A stretch of DNA of 64,000 nucleotides from Marinomonas polaris DSM 16579. Lineage in GTDB: Bacteria; Pseudomonadota; Gammaproteobacteria; Pseudomonadales; Marinomonadaceae. Position 1 is the stretch's first letter, and the number at the start of each line of letters is the position of its first letter. Below, in pieces: positions 1 through 8,832 of this stretch. The DNA lies in assembly GCF_900129155.1 (NCBI RefSeq), contig NZ_FQVF01000006.1, positions 62,001-126,000 on the forward strand. The letters are read 5' to 3'. The notes under the pieces are model-generated. The model was given only the letters and a program-made list of their open reading frames with translations. It was not told the DNA's origin and did no database searches. A program made the translations under genes and the position numbers.

Positions 1-711
1 TTTCAAGATGAACACTTGGTTGCCGTCAACAAGCCAGCAGGCTTGCTTGTTCATCGAACCAATTTGGCCAAAGACGAAGAAGACGCTGTTGTTCAAAGGT
101 TGAGAGATCAAACAGGGAAATGGGTATTTCCTGTTCATCGCCTTGACCGAGGAACATCCGGGGTATTAGTGATGGCATTTAGCCCAGAAGTAGCAAGGCG
201 CCTTTCAGCTCAGTTCGCTGAATCTAAAACTAAGAAAACTTATCACTGCTTAGTGCGTGGTTATTGCGATGATTATGGTGTGATTAATTACCCTCTTGCT
301 AAGCTTAATGAGCAGAAAGGTAGATCTCGTTTTAAAATTGAAGGTACCGAAAGAGAGGCTGAAACTAGCTTTACTCGACTAAGTCAGTATCTACTTCCTG
401 TTCCTGTGAGTCGATATGACAGCATGCGTTTAAGCTGGCTAGAAGTGACCCCCAAGCAAGGTCGAAAACATCAAATTCGTCGACATTTTAAACACCATTT
501 GAATCCGCTAGTGGGTGATTCTTGTTATGGCTGTCGCCATATTAATAAAGTCGCTAAAGAAATTTGGTCTGACGACTTTAGATTGATGCTTCACGCTTCA
601 AGTCTTGAATTCAATCATCCTATTACAAATCAGCCTATTACGTTAAAAGCAGATTTCAGTGACAAGATAATTAACATACTTAACAAACTGGAATATTATC
701 GAACTGATTGA
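1..711 (+). CDS. truC: tRNA pseudouridine(65) synthase TruC, 5' end cut by the window
   Basis: TruC converts U65 to pseudouridine in some tRNAs. The frame is open from base 1, reading FQDEHLVAVNKPAGLLVHR, so the true start lies left of the window; a TTG at 16 is only an internal codon. The RluA-type catalytic motif HRLDRGTSGVLV is visible, with the catalytic Asp inside HRLD. The later KQGRKHQIRRH and GDSCYG segments are also typical of the family. TruC rather than RluA/RluD is preferred from the opening sequence, which closely follows E. coli TruC from memory. Its last 32 bases overlap the convergent acetyltransferase gene. Confidence 0.9.
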   Translation, partial: FQDEHLVAVNKPAGLLVHRTNLAKDEEDAVVQRLRDQTGKWVFPVHRLDRGTSGVLVMAFSPEVARRLSAQFAESKTKKTYHCLVRGYCDDYGVINYPLAKLNEQKGRSRFKIEGTEREAETSFTRLSQYLLPVPVSRYDSMRLSWLEVTPKQGRKHQIRRHFKHHLNPLVGDSCYGCRHINKVAKEIWSDDFRLMLHASSLEFNHPITNQPITLKADFSDKIINILNKLEYYRTD

Positions 712-1234
712 CTTTATAGGGTAAATCTTCTGCAAATGACCAGCGAAACACTAAGCAGTCATGGATCTCTGGATCTAAATTTATCGCATTTTTTTGGATT
801 TCATTAATTTCAAAGCCACATGAGAGAAGGACTTTAATTGAGGCTTTGTTATGATCTGCTACTTGTGCATACACTTCAGTTATACCTTTACTTGCCCAAA
901 GAACAAGTATGTGTTTTAACGCATGCTTTGCAATCCCTAGATTAGTGAAATTTTTAGCGATTCGATAGGAAACTTCAACTGACTTATTGCTTAATATTTG
1001 TCCATTAAAACGACCAATCAGGACATCGTTTGGTAAGTACACCAGATATTGCAAATGCTTCAAATTACTTCTAAGTAATCGCTTAAAATAAATTTCCGTT
1101 TGTTGCCTTAGTACTTGGCTTGGTAAAAATTGGGAAAACCAGCCTCGGTTACGAAACTCAAAAAGCAAAATACATCTAAGATCAGCCTCAGTGGCTTGAC
1201 GAATTCTCAGTAATTTTTTCATATCAGCACGCAT
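680..1234 (-). CDS. GNAT family N-acetyltransferase (RimJ/RimL-like)
   Basis: This 184-residue protein has the GNAT layout: an N-terminal RIRQATEADLRCILLFE strand-helix, a central strand with VEVSYRIAKNFTNLGIAKHAL resembling the acetyl-CoA binding loop (motif A), and VYAQVADHNKASIKVLLSCGFE, the usual C-terminal 'N..S..vl...GF' motif. It probably transfers an acetyl group from acetyl-CoA to an amine, but the substrate is unknown. The start could be the first ATG or the Met at residue 5. It is convergent with truC, overlapping its end by 32 bp. Family call is firm; any specific name would be a guess. Confidence 0.75.
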   Translation of the reverse strand: MRADMKKLLRIRQATEADLRCILLFEFRNRGWFSQFLPSQVLRQQTEIYFKRLLRSNLKHLQYLVYLPNDVLIGRFNGQILSNKSVEVSYRIAKNFTNLGIAKHALKHILVLWASKGITEVYAQVADHNKASIKVLLSCGFEINEIQKNAINLDPEIHDCLVFRWSFAEDLPYKVNQFDNIPVC

Positions 1235-1367
1235 TTTTTAACTGGTATTATCATCAGCTTAGTGCAGATTTTAACTAAATGTCGAATTTAGCAATTTTTA
1301 TCTGATTCGCTTTTATTGAAATGATAAAATACTGTGTGTCAACGGATGGTAGAGGTTGCCAAAATCC

Positions 1368-1712
1368 ATGAAAAATCGAAATTTAGTGTATTCAACAGAC
1401 CAAGGTCGGCTTTGCTCAAGCTGCGAACACCCTATTTCTGAGTGTCAATGCAAAAATGATAACGTTATTGGTAATGGAAAAGTTCTAATAGCCTTAGAAA
1501 CAAAGGGCCGAAAAGGTAAAGGTGTAACTGTTATTACTGGCCTTCCTCTTACTGAAGATGCATTAAAGATACTGGGCAAAAAACTAAAGACGCAATGTGG
1601 TGTCGGTGGCGCTGTAAAAGATGGCCAGATTGAAGTGCAAGGAGATAATCGACAAAAAATAAAAGAGTTGCTTGAAAAAGAAGGTTTTTCTAGTAAATTT
1701 ACGGGTGGCTAA
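1368..1712 (+). CDS. yciH: YciH-type SUI1/eIF1-like translation factor
   Basis: This small SUI1-domain protein of about 114 residues is related to eukaryotic eIF1; bacterial YciH is linked to initiation fidelity. The N-terminus carries a Cys-rich CSSCEHPISECQC segment. The SUI1 core follows, with ETKGRKGKGVTVITGLPL and KKLKTQCGVGGAVKDGQIEVQG, the latter being the family signature. I chose ATG 1368 because the only Shine-Dalgarno-like stretch, GGTAGAGG, ends at 1355 and directly touches the possible TTG start at 1356. It has its own intergenic region on both sides. Confidence 0.9.
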   Translation: MKNRNLVYSTDQGRLCSSCEHPISECQCKNDNVIGNGKVLIALETKGRKGKGVTVITGLPLTEDALKILGKKLKTQCGVGGAVKDGQIEVQGDNRQKIKELLEKEGFSSKFTGG

Positions 1713-1745
1713 TGGCTATTATAAATTATTAGTCTTACTATATTC

Positions 1746-1769
1746 ATGTTTTCAAGAATGAGAAAACAT
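1746..1769. repeat. 8-bp perfect inverted repeat downstream of yciH
   Basis: ATGTTTTC at 1746-1753 is the exact reverse complement of GAAAACAT at 1762-1769, with an 8-nt loop. It lies in the 160-bp gap between yciH and the GGDEF gene and lacks a clean U-tract. It may be a weak terminator or an operator. Confidence 0.4.
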
Positions 1770-1891
1770 AACTAAATCGTTATAAAATCGAAGCCGTAAT
1801 GTTACCGAGCTTTCGCGCTCTTTTATAAAACATGAATTGCCACCGATGAAATGGGACGTCTTGGTAGTAAGTAATGGCAGCAGGGGTTCCG

Positions 1892-2902
1892 ATGTTCCAG
1901 CATAATATTAAGCAAGCTAATCAACTAATGCGATCAGCAATACCACTTATGGTGAAGTTAGATATTCCGCCGACACCTTATAATTATGGTATATGGTATG
2001 AATATGCGTCAAATAAAAATCCAAAATTCAACCAAGTTGTTGATCGTGCTTTACGTCGATTTGGTAGTTTACCTGCCTTTGTTTCACAAGAGCTATTCAA
2101 TGAGTTCTTACTTCCTGAAGAGTTCCAGCATGCTCACCGCCAAGGTTCAGTACTAAAAAGTCTTACCACTAATTTAGAGACAGACACCAGCAGCATTTCT
2201 AGTGAGCTTGAGCGATTTAATGGAACGTTACGTACTGCAAAAGCCGCACTAAAAAATACCAGTGAACCCGCTCAAGTAGAACAGGTTGCTCTTTTGTTGG
2301 AGCGAGGTGCTTTCAAAGCTAATCAAGCAATTGAAAAATTTAGCAGCGCTCTACTTTCTGCCCAAGAAGAATTAGCTAGTCTTCGCTCCGAACTATTAGA
2401 TGTAAAAAAGAATACTGAACTTGATGCAATGACTTTACTAGCTAATGAGAAAGGTTTTGAACGGTCATTATTCTCCTTAGTACCTTATGCTGAGGATGAT
2501 TTAACCCTATTGTTAATAGATATTGATAACCTTGCTGAAATTAATCATGAATATGGTAATAAAGCTGGCACTTCACTCATTCGATACGTAGCAAAACTTT
2601 TAGTTGAGTTATTGCCTGAAAATGGTTTTATTGCGCGCCTTAAAGGTGGTCGATTTGCTATGCTACTGAGTGAAACAGAGTTGAGTGTTGCATCTCAGCT
2701 AGCTGAATCTATTCGCAATGAAGTTTCAATTCAAAAAATACGCTACAAAAACACCAAAGTGCTGCTACGCCAAGTGACTGTGTCCATAGGTGTGGCTACT
2801 TTATTCGGTGACGAAAGCCCTAGTGAGCTAGTTGAGCGATCACAACATTATTTGTTATACGCAAAACGGTCTGGCAAAAATCGAATTGCCCACCACGAAT
2901 AA
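1892..2902 (+). CDS. GGDEF-domain protein with degenerate active site
   Basis: Soluble protein of about 336 residues. The N-terminal half is helical and includes a PPTPYNYGIWYEYASNKNP segment; a putative coiled coil then leads to a C-terminal GGDEF domain. The domain keeps LLLIDIDNLAEINHEYGNKAG (metal-binding Asp region) and VSIGVA, but the GGDEF signature itself is replaced by KGGRF (codons at 2642-2656), losing the catalytic acidic pair. No RxxD inhibitory site is seen five residues upstream. It is therefore probably not an active diguanylate cyclase; a GTP- or c-di-GMP-binding regulatory role is inference. ATG 1892 is preferred over ATG 1874 because AGGGG sits 6-7 nt before it. Confidence 0.82.
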   Translation: MFQHNIKQANQLMRSAIPLMVKLDIPPTPYNYGIWYEYASNKNPKFNQVVDRALRRFGSLPAFVSQELFNEFLLPEEFQHAHRQGSVLKSLTTNLETDTSSISSELERFNGTLRTAKAALKNTSEPAQVEQVALLLERGAFKANQAIEKFSSALLSAQEELASLRSELLDVKKNTELDAMTLLANEKGFERSLFSLVPYAEDDLTLLLIDIDNLAEINHEYGNKAGTSLIRYVAKLLVELLPENGFIARLKGGRFAMLLSETELSVASQLAESIRNEVSIQKIRYKNTKVLLRQVTVSIGVATLFGDESPSELVERSQHYLLYAKRSGKNRIAHHE

Positions 2903-2926
2903 ATCCCAATTTTTTAAGGCCACACT

Positions 2927-3325
2927 ATGAAGGACAAATTAGATCACAAAGATCGCATTTATTTTGAGGTTCGCGATTACGAGTGTGATATGCAGGGAAT
3001 CGTTAACAATTCGGTGTATCAAAATTATTTAGAGCACGCCAGGCATCAATTTATAAAATCAAGAGGGTTAGATTTTGCCGAGATCACCAAGCAAGGCATA
3101 TATCTTGTTTTGATCAAGGCAGAATTAGACTACATGCGATCTTTGCGAAGTGGTGATACTTTTTATATCCACACAACAATAGAGCGAGTATCGAAGCTCA
3201 AGCTTAATTTCCTCCAGCAAGTACATCAATCTGACAATGACCAATTAATACTAAGTGCAAAGATGACAGTCACATCTACCACTAAGAAAGGCCTACCTAT
3301 TGTTGACCATTTGGTTGCATCCTAA
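2927..3325 (+). CDS. Acyl-CoA thioesterase, 4HBT hotdog fold (YbgC/FadM type)
   Basis: This 132-residue single hotdog-domain protein hydrolyses acyl-CoA thioesters in the cytoplasm. The opening RIYFEVRDYECDMQGIVNN followed by YQNYLEHAR matches the 4HBT signature, where the Asp before MQGIVNN is the expected catalytic acid and the Glu of YLEHAR is conserved. It follows the GGDEF gene by 24 bp and may be cotranscribed with it. YbgC, normally next to tolQ, is absent from the tol operon in this window, so this gene might be the relocated copy; FadM-like or unrelated YbgC-family function is equally possible. Confidence 0.8.
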   Translation: MKDKLDHKDRIYFEVRDYECDMQGIVNNSVYQNYLEHARHQFIKSRGLDFAEITKQGIYLVLIKAELDYMRSLRSGDTFYIHTTIERVSKLKLNFLQQVHQSDNDQLILSAKMTVTSTTKKGLPIVDHLVAS

Positions 3326-3331
3326 ATCAAT

Positions 3332-3368
3332 AACTTGTTGAATACTGATATGCAGTATTCAACAAGTT
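3332..3368. repeat. Perfect 16-bp stem-loop just before the PhoD-like gene
   Basis: AACTTGTTGAATACTG (3332-3347) is exactly complementary to CAGTATTCAACAAGTT (3353-3368), with a five-base loop ATATG. It starts 7 bp after the thioesterase stop and ends 14 bp before the next ATG, leaving the GAGG ribosome site at about 3374-3377 free. There is no following T-tract, so it is not a standard terminator. Confidence 0.8.
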
Positions 3369-3382
3369 GATATGAGGAAATT

Positions 3383-5281
3383 ATGCAGGTATTAGCTGGC
3401 CCGTTATTACGAAGAATGACAACGGATCGACTTACGTTCTGGTTGATGACGACAGAGCCTGTTACGGTTGACTTAATATTAACTCAAAACAAAACAGCTT
3501 TATTTGTACTAAAAGACTCTCAGATAACTGAATGTCATACCCAACTGAAGGCCGGTGAAAAACTATTCATACAGCTACTCGATATTAAGCTAGAAACTCC
3601 TTTACCAATTAACAACCCTATTCATTATGATCTACGGCTTAATGGCCTTGACTGGACTAAATGGGCAGAGGATCTTGTTTATCCTGAGCAATCACTGCCA
3701 TTTTTTATCTTACAGCCAAGCATAAATAAAATGCTGCACGGATCTTGTCGCAAGCCTCATCATTCTAGTAAAGATGGGTTATTAAGGGTTGATGAGTTGT
3801 TACAAAATACAGATCCAAAGGATTGGCCTAGTATTTTAATGATGAGCGGAGATCAAATTTATGCAGATGATGTAGCTGCTCCAATGTTATGGGCTATTCA
3901 TCAGTTGATACCTCATCTTGGTATGTATGATGAAAAGCTACCTTGTATTGAAATTGAAAGCGCCCAGCAGTTACATAGAGAATCCTCTTATTACTACGCA
4001 AGAGAAACACTTTTACCTGAGAATAAAGTAAACCGTAGCATGATTGATCAAATTTTTGGCGGTGTACGAAAGCCTGTCTTCACAACCGACACTGCTCAAA
4101 ATCATTTGATTTCTTTGGCTGAAATACTTTCTATGTACGCTCTAGTTTGGTCACCTAAGGGTTGGGATTTGTTATTAGGTGATAATGGTTGGTCGCAACC
4201 GTCAGGTTTATCTGATGAACAAAAGAAAGATTTTTCGAAACAAACTCTTATATTGCAAGACTTTGTTAAGGGTTTATCCAAGGTTCGTCGTGCTCTAGCG
4301 CATTTACCAGTCGCAATGATTTTTGATGATCACGACATTACGGATGATTGGAACCTTACTGCAGCATGGGAGCAAACAGCTTATAACCACCCATTTTCAG
4401 CTCGCATTATCGGTAACGCCCTGCTTGGCTATTTAATATGCCAAGGCTGGGGAAATGCACCTGAACACTTTTCGAACGAGCTTATAAACGAAATTCAAAA
4501 AGTGCTAAATCATCCAGGCAGAGTAGAACATGATGAGTTAATACAGGAGCTCTTTCGTTTTTCTAAATGGAATTATACTTGGCAGATAACACCTCCCCTT
4601 GTTGTTTTGGATACTCGTACTCAGCGCTGGCGATCAGAGAAATCACTGGAAAACCCTTCGGGCCTAATGGATTGGGAGGCACTAACTGACCTACAGCAGC
4701 AATTAAAGGGACTCGATGCGGTCGTGCTTGTATCACCAGCTCCTATTTTTGGAGTTAAACTAATCGAAAGTATCCAACGGGTATTTACTTGGCTTGGTAA
4801 ACCTCTGATGGTTGATGCAGAAAACTGGATGGCTCACCCAGGCTCAGCTTATGCCCTAATGAATATGTTCAAGCATAACCAAACACCGAAGAACTTTGTC
4901 ATACTTTCAGGAGATGTTCACTACTCTTTTGTTTACGACATTCAGCAGCGCGGGAATAAACAAGGATCAGACTTGTGGCAAATAACCAGTAGCGGAATTA
5001 AAAATGAATTCCCTGGAAAGCTATTAGATATATTTGATCGCTTAAATCGCTGGCTTTATTCACCTCGATCACCACTAAACTGGTTTACTCGACGTCGTAG
5101 CATGAAAGTCATTCCGCATAAACCAGAAACCGCTGCTCATGGTGAGCGCCTTCTGAATGGAGCAGGAATAAGCTTAGTAACATTAAATGACGATGGCTCG
5201 CCATCAGCAGTTGTGCAAATGTGCTCTGATGGTCGTGACATACACTTTAAATTATCTGAACAAGATGCTACCTGGGAATAA
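3383..5281 (+). CDS. PhoD-like metallophosphatase
   Basis: This 632-residue protein belongs to the alkaline phosphatase D/PhoD-like family of calcineurin-type phosphoesterases. Metal-ligand motifs appear in order: SGDQIYADD near residue 155, IFDDHDITDDWNL near residue 315, and LSGDVHYSF near residue 510. It has no signal peptide or Tat motif, unlike classical secreted PhoD, so a cytoplasmic location is likely. The N-terminal 120 residues form a beta-rich domain before the catalytic core. The gene follows a strong hairpin and ends at a bidirectional terminator. Substrate is unknown; likely a phosphodiester or phosphomonoester. Confidence 0.8.
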   Translation: MQVLAGPLLRRMTTDRLTFWLMTTEPVTVDLILTQNKTALFVLKDSQITECHTQLKAGEKLFIQLLDIKLETPLPINNPIHYDLRLNGLDWTKWAEDLVYPEQSLPFFILQPSINKMLHGSCRKPHHSSKDGLLRVDELLQNTDPKDWPSILMMSGDQIYADDVAAPMLWAIHQLIPHLGMYDEKLPCIEIESAQQLHRESSYYYARETLLPENKVNRSMIDQIFGGVRKPVFTTDTAQNHLISLAEILSMYALVWSPKGWDLLLGDNGWSQPSGLSDEQKKDFSKQTLILQDFVKGLSKVRRALAHLPVAMIFDDHDITDDWNLTAAWEQTAYNHPFSARIIGNALLGYLICQGWGNAPEHFSNELINEIQKVLNHPGRVEHDELIQELFRFSKWNYTWQITPPLVVLDTRTQRWRSEKSLENPSGLMDWEALTDLQQQLKGLDAVVLVSPAPIFGVKLIESIQRVFTWLGKPLMVDAENWMAHPGSAYALMNMFKHNQTPKNFVILSGDVHYSFVYDIQQRGNKQGSDLWQITSSGIKNEFPGKLLDIFDRLNRWLYSPRSPLNWFTRRRSMKVIPHKPETAAHGERLLNGAGISLVTLNDDGSPSAVVQMCSDGRDIHFKLSEQDATWE

Positions 5282-5310
5282 ACACAGCGAATTCAATAAA
5301 TTAAACTCGA

Positions 5311-5340
5311 AAAAAAAGACATCATATGATGTCTTTTTTC
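5311..5340. terminator. Bidirectional terminator between PhoD-like gene and tRNA-Ser
   Basis: AAAAAAGACATCAT pairs perfectly with ATGATGTCTTTTTT, giving an A-tract on one side and a T-tract on the other. It can end both the plus-strand phosphatase transcript and the minus-strand tRNA-Ser transcript. Confidence 0.85.
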
Positions 5341-5346
5341 AAATAA

Positions 5347-5434
5347 TGGCGGTGAGCAAGAGATTCGAACTCTTGATGCCTTTCGACATACACGCTTTCC
5401 AGGCGTGCTCCTTCGGCCACTCGGACAGCTCACC
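5347..5434 (-). tRNA. tRNA-Ser, anticodon GGA
   Basis: The reverse strand starts GGTGAGCTGTCCGAGTGGCC and ends with TTCGAATC and an encoded CCA. Acceptor arms GGTGAGC and GCTCACC pair. The anticodon arm CACGC-CTGGAAA-GCGTG presents GGA. A long variable arm brings the total to 88 nt, as expected for a class II serine tRNA. A promoter is visible upstream and a terminator downstream, so it is probably a single-gene transcript. Confidence 0.97.
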
Positions 5435-5470
5435 AAAACTTTATATACGCAGTGCGTAATTTGTGCGCAT

Positions 5471-5499
5471 ATTCTAGTGATGAGGGAAAAGGATTGCAA
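5471..5499 (-). promoter_or_regulatory. Sigma-70 promoter of tRNA-Ser
   Basis: On the minus strand TTGCAA and TAGAAT are 17 bp apart, about 35 bp before the mature tRNA. The -10 is followed by a GC-rich ATGCGCAC discriminator, typical of growth-rate-controlled stable RNA promoters. Confidence 0.65.
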
Positions 5500-5527
5500 C
5501 TAGTTTTTATCAAATTAGTCTTAAAAA

Positions 5528-6094
5528 TTAATCTCTTACCCATTTTAAGTGAGTACCAAGCTCTACTTCTGGAGTAAATGCTGATTTTTCTTTTGGCGTT
5601 CCAGCATAAATTAGCCCAATTATTTGATCATTTTTTTCTAGTGATAAAAGTTCTTTTGTTTTTTGAGTGAAACACGCTGGGCCACTGCGCCACATACCAC
5701 CATAACCAAGCGCATTTAATCCCAGTAAAACTTGTTGAGCGGCTGCGGAAGCAGCCATAATCTGCTCTATTGGAGGGACTTTTGGGTGATCCTGAATTCT
5801 CGCATAGATTAACAAAACAGCTGGTGCTCGATATGCCTTTTTAACAAAAGCGTCCTCCTTGCTTTCAGGCATTAGTTCTACTTCAGATAAAGCATGATGC
5901 CAATAAATCTGACCAAGTTTTGCTCGCCCCTCCCCCTCATAAATACAGAAACGCCACGGCTTAAGATTTCCATGGTCCGCAGCGCGACTTGCAGCACTAA
6001 GAATGGACTCCCATTCGCTTTCGGATGGCGCTGGTGAATTAAGTGCTGCCTGTGATACACGATTACGCATGAATGTTATAAATTCTTTACTCAT
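5528..6094 (-). CDS. NAD(P)H nitroreductase, YdjA-like
   Basis: This 188-residue FMN-dependent nitroreductase resembles E. coli YdjA. Matching segments are ADHGNLKPWRFCIYEGEGR near residue 38, VPPIEQIMAASAAAQQVLLGL, LGYGGMWRSGP and IIGLIYAGTPK. These cover the FMN-binding and dimer core of the short YdjA subgroup. The physiological substrate is unknown. It is a single gene on the minus strand, downstream of an AT-rich region shared with the divergent coiled-coil gene. Confidence 0.85.
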   Translation of the reverse strand: MSKEFITFMRNRVSQAALNSPAPSESEWESILSAASRAADHGNLKPWRFCIYEGEGRAKLGQIYWHHALSEVELMPESKEDAFVKKAYRAPAVLLIYARIQDHPKVPPIEQIMAASAAAQQVLLGLNALGYGGMWRSGPACFTQKTKELLSLEKNDQIIGLIYAGTPKEKSAFTPEVELGTHLKWVRD

Positions 6095-6205
6095 AAAATA
6101 TTTAATTCCGCTAACATAAGAAAAACAGCAAGCTAAAATAATGATTTGCTATAGTTTAATGATAATGGATATCATATTTATTACTTTAGGGTCTAGGAGT
6201 TTTTT

Positions 6206-7720
6206 ATGTCAAAGTGGTTGATTTGGGCACTGCTTGAGTTAAGTACCTTCCTACTGTTGGCCAATGGTGTTTTTTTATGGCTGTCTCATTCACTTGCCAA
6301 AAAGAAGTTAGCAAAACACACTAGCGTTTCCCCTAAAGAGACTTTAGACCCTACTGATGGAATAGATGACTCAAACTCTTACAAGGGATTAGCCCATTAC
6401 TTAGATTTGCAGATTAATTTTGCAGCAAATTCCATCGTACCGGGTAAGCTAGATCCGCATGAAATAAACAGATTGAAAATTTGGGGGACGGTACTTAAAG
6501 CCGAAAGAGCTATTTTGTTAAATCAAGTTAGTGAAAAACCAAAGCCTATATTAAACCGCTTCTTATCCAGCTTATTGTACGCATTGTCAGCACCTAAATT
6601 ACAAACAACCAACCCTGAAGAATTACATCAAAATCTAAAAGAGATGGAAGACGAGTTTTTTCAGGCTACCGAAATACTTATCACTAAAGAGTCACTATCA
6701 AAAAACCAAACTTTGCTAAATGAAGATTTACGAAAAAATATTGATCGAGCTACAAAGCGCCTCAAGCAATTAGAAATAAAAAAAGCAGAACAGCAGCGGT
6801 TAAAGATTGAAATTAATGACTTACAGGAAAAAATTAAAAAATTAGAGCAAAAACAATCTGATCATACAGGAAGTAGCTCCGAATTCAATTTGCAGATTCC
6901 AACTGCTCAAAAGCAAGAAAAAGCGATACGCAACGCCTCCTTTAAACAAATTTCTAGCTTAAGCAGCCTTTCTGATCGGCAAAAAATGGTAATCGAGCAA
7001 CTTAAGAGCGAGATAGACAAGGCATATAAAAACAATAATACATATGCGGCTATTGAGGCTCAAAAAGTTGCTATAACCAAAATGGAGCGTATGTCTAAAG
7101 AGTCACAAGTGCTAATACTGCAATTAGAAGCAGAACTCGAGACGTCAAATTTATCCATCACTTCACTAAGGCAAGATATTAGTGTGAAAGATGCAAAACT
7201 TGCTGAATTAGAAAAGCAGCTAAGTAAAAGTAATGAAACGGCGATTGGCAATTTACAAGTTTTAAGTGCAAATAAAAAAGAAACCCTTGGCTCATTGCGT
7301 GATGGCTTAAATACCGCACTTGAAAACATGTCATCCGTTAGTCTTATAGAGCAAGATAAAGATGCAAAAATGCTAGAGCGCTTACTGCAAGAATCAGAAA
7401 CCTGCGTTACTCTATTGGCGCAAGAGTTAGAGTCTGCAGAAAACACTAATAATGAATTAAAGCAAAAGATAGAGACTCTTGGATTAAGTGGTGCTCATGG
7501 CTCTAGAAGTCAGTCAAAGCCACTCATAAAGCAAAGGGAAATAAATAGACAGTTAGCTCAAGCAACCACTGAGCTAAAAAAGAAATTATCTGAGATGATA
7601 TCAAGCAAAGATTATCAAACTCTGAGAGTCACATATAATAAAAAGAGTCTTGAATGTGATCGCCTACAGCTGGCATTTTCAGATTTAGAAATGAAATATT
7701 TAGGGACGCTAAATAGTTAA
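6206..7720 (+). CDS. Membrane-anchored coiled-coil protein, unknown function
   Basis: I do not recognise this 504-residue protein. Residues 4-27 (WLIWALLELSTFLLLANG and following) form one transmembrane segment, followed by positively charged KKKLAK, which places the bulk in the cytoplasm by the positive-inside rule. From about residue 140 to the C-terminus it is almost entirely predicted coiled coil, rich in Glu, Lys, Leu and Gln, with several breaks. TAGGAG at about 6194-6199 serves as the ribosome site. It converges with nadA with only 24 bp between. Structural or scaffold roles are inference. Confidence 0.7.
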   Translation: MSKWLIWALLELSTFLLLANGVFLWLSHSLAKKKLAKHTSVSPKETLDPTDGIDDSNSYKGLAHYLDLQINFAANSIVPGKLDPHEINRLKIWGTVLKAERAILLNQVSEKPKPILNRFLSSLLYALSAPKLQTTNPEELHQNLKEMEDEFFQATEILITKESLSKNQTLLNEDLRKNIDRATKRLKQLEIKKAEQQRLKIEINDLQEKIKKLEQKQSDHTGSSSEFNLQIPTAQKQEKAIRNASFKQISSLSSLSDRQKMVIEQLKSEIDKAYKNNNTYAAIEAQKVAITKMERMSKESQVLILQLEAELETSNLSITSLRQDISVKDAKLAELEKQLSKSNETAIGNLQVLSANKKETLGSLRDGLNTALENMSSVSLIEQDKDAKMLERLLQESETCVTLLAQELESAENTNNELKQKIETLGLSGAHGSRSQSKPLIKQREINRQLAQATTELKKKLSEMISSKDYQTLRVTYNKKSLECDRLQLAFSDLEMKYLGTLNS

Positions 7721-7744
7721 CTATCCCTAAACTGAAGATAAAAA

Positions 7745-8791
7745 TTATCTTACTTGAAAATCAAGCATTCGCTGTAGTGGAATCAATGCTTTAATTCTAG
7801 TTTCTTCAGACACATGAATTTCACCAGAGCTATCTCTGAGCGAGTTACGAAGCATCTCCAAGCTATTTAATGCCATCCAAGGGCAATGCGCACAACTACG
7901 ACAATTTGCGCCGGAGCCAGCCGTAGGTGCTTCTATGAAACGCTTATTTGGTGATGCTTGCTTCATTTTATAGAAAATACCCCTATCGGTGGCGACAATA
8001 AAGGTATCATTTGACATATTCTTTGATGCATTTAGCAACTGGGATGTTGAACCCACAACATCTGCCACCTCAACAACCGCTTCTGGGGATTCTGGATGAA
8101 CAAGTACGGCAGCATCTGGATATATCGCTTTTAAATCCAAAATACCTTTTGCCTTGAACTCTTCGTGAACGATACAGGCACCATCCCAAAGAATCATATC
8201 GGCACCAGTTTCACGCTGGATATATCCCCCCAAATGCTGGTCAGGTGCCCAAATAATTTTTTCGCCCTGCTCTACGAGATGATTTACAACATCTAAAGCA
8301 ATGCTAGAGGTTACGACCCAATCTGCTCTCGCTTTAACTGCAGCTGAAGTGTTTGCATAGACAACCACTTTTCTATCTGGATGCTGATCGCAAAAAGCTG
8401 AAAACTCTTCAATCGGACAGCCAATATCCAGTGAGCATGTTGCTTCAAGGGTCGGCATTAAAATAGTTTTTTCTGGGCTAAGTATTTTTGCGGTTTCACC
8501 CATGAATTTAACACCGGCAACAACAAGAGTCTTAGCGTCATGATTTGCACCAAAGCGCGCCATCTCTAAAGAGTCAGCAATTATTCCACCAGTCTCTTCT
8601 GCGAGCTCTTGAATAGCATCTTCAGTATAGTAATGAGCAACTAGAACGGCATTTTTTTGCTTAAGTAAAGACTTGATCTCATCACGAATCTGATCATCAT
8701 CGACAGATTTTATTTCAAGACTTTTTTCTGCTTCAGACAAATACTTTTGAACTGTATTGCGAAGTGCTGCTTTATCAAAAAGTTCGGACAT
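7745..8791 (-). CDS. nadA: Quinolinate synthase NadA
   Basis: NadA condenses iminoaspartate with dihydroxyacetone phosphate to quinolinate, the first dedicated NAD precursor, using a [4Fe-4S] cluster. The protein has 348 residues. Cluster ligands fit Cys119 ([11 protein letters not shown]), Cys206 ([11 protein letters not shown]) and Cys303 in [25 protein letters not shown] and ASVKF-like [14 protein letters not shown] are further signatures. ATG 8791 is preceded by AAGGGGT at 6 nt; a longer frame from 8893 would translate through tRNA-Lys and is rejected. nadB is not in the window. Synteny with E. coli (ybgF-tRNA-Lys-nadA) is preserved. Confidence 0.97.
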   Translation of the reverse strand: MSELFDKAALRNTVQKYLSEAEKSLEIKSVDDDQIRDEIKSLLKQKNAVLVAHYYTEDAIQELAEETGGIIADSLEMARFGANHDAKTLVVAGVKFMGETAKILSPEKTILMPTLEATCSLDIGCPIEEFSAFCDQHPDRKVVVYANTSAAVKARADWVVTSSIALDVVNHLVEQGEKIIWAPDQHLGGYIQRETGADMILWDGACIVHEEFKAKGILDLKAIYPDAAVLVHPESPEAVVEVADVVGSTSQLLNASKNMSNDTFIVATDRGIFYKMKQASPNKRFIEAPTAGSGANCRSCAHCPWMALNSLEMLRNSLRDSSGEIHVSEETRIKALIPLQRMLDFQVR

Positions 8792-8832
8792 ATCATTACC
8801 CCTTAAGAAACTGGGAGCGGAATGAGAGATGT

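Noticed and set aside
1356-1367. TTG start of the YciH protein
   Set aside because: The Shine-Dalgarno touches the TTG; ATG 1368 has workable spacing.
5187-5499. Open frames across tRNA-Ser
   Set aside because: They run through the tRNA and terminator and match nothing.
7701-7751. Palindromes at the end of the coiled-coil gene and nadA (ATAGTTAACTAT, AAGATAA/TTATCTT)
   Set aside because: AT-rich, short and partly coding; too weak to call a terminator, though one may exist.
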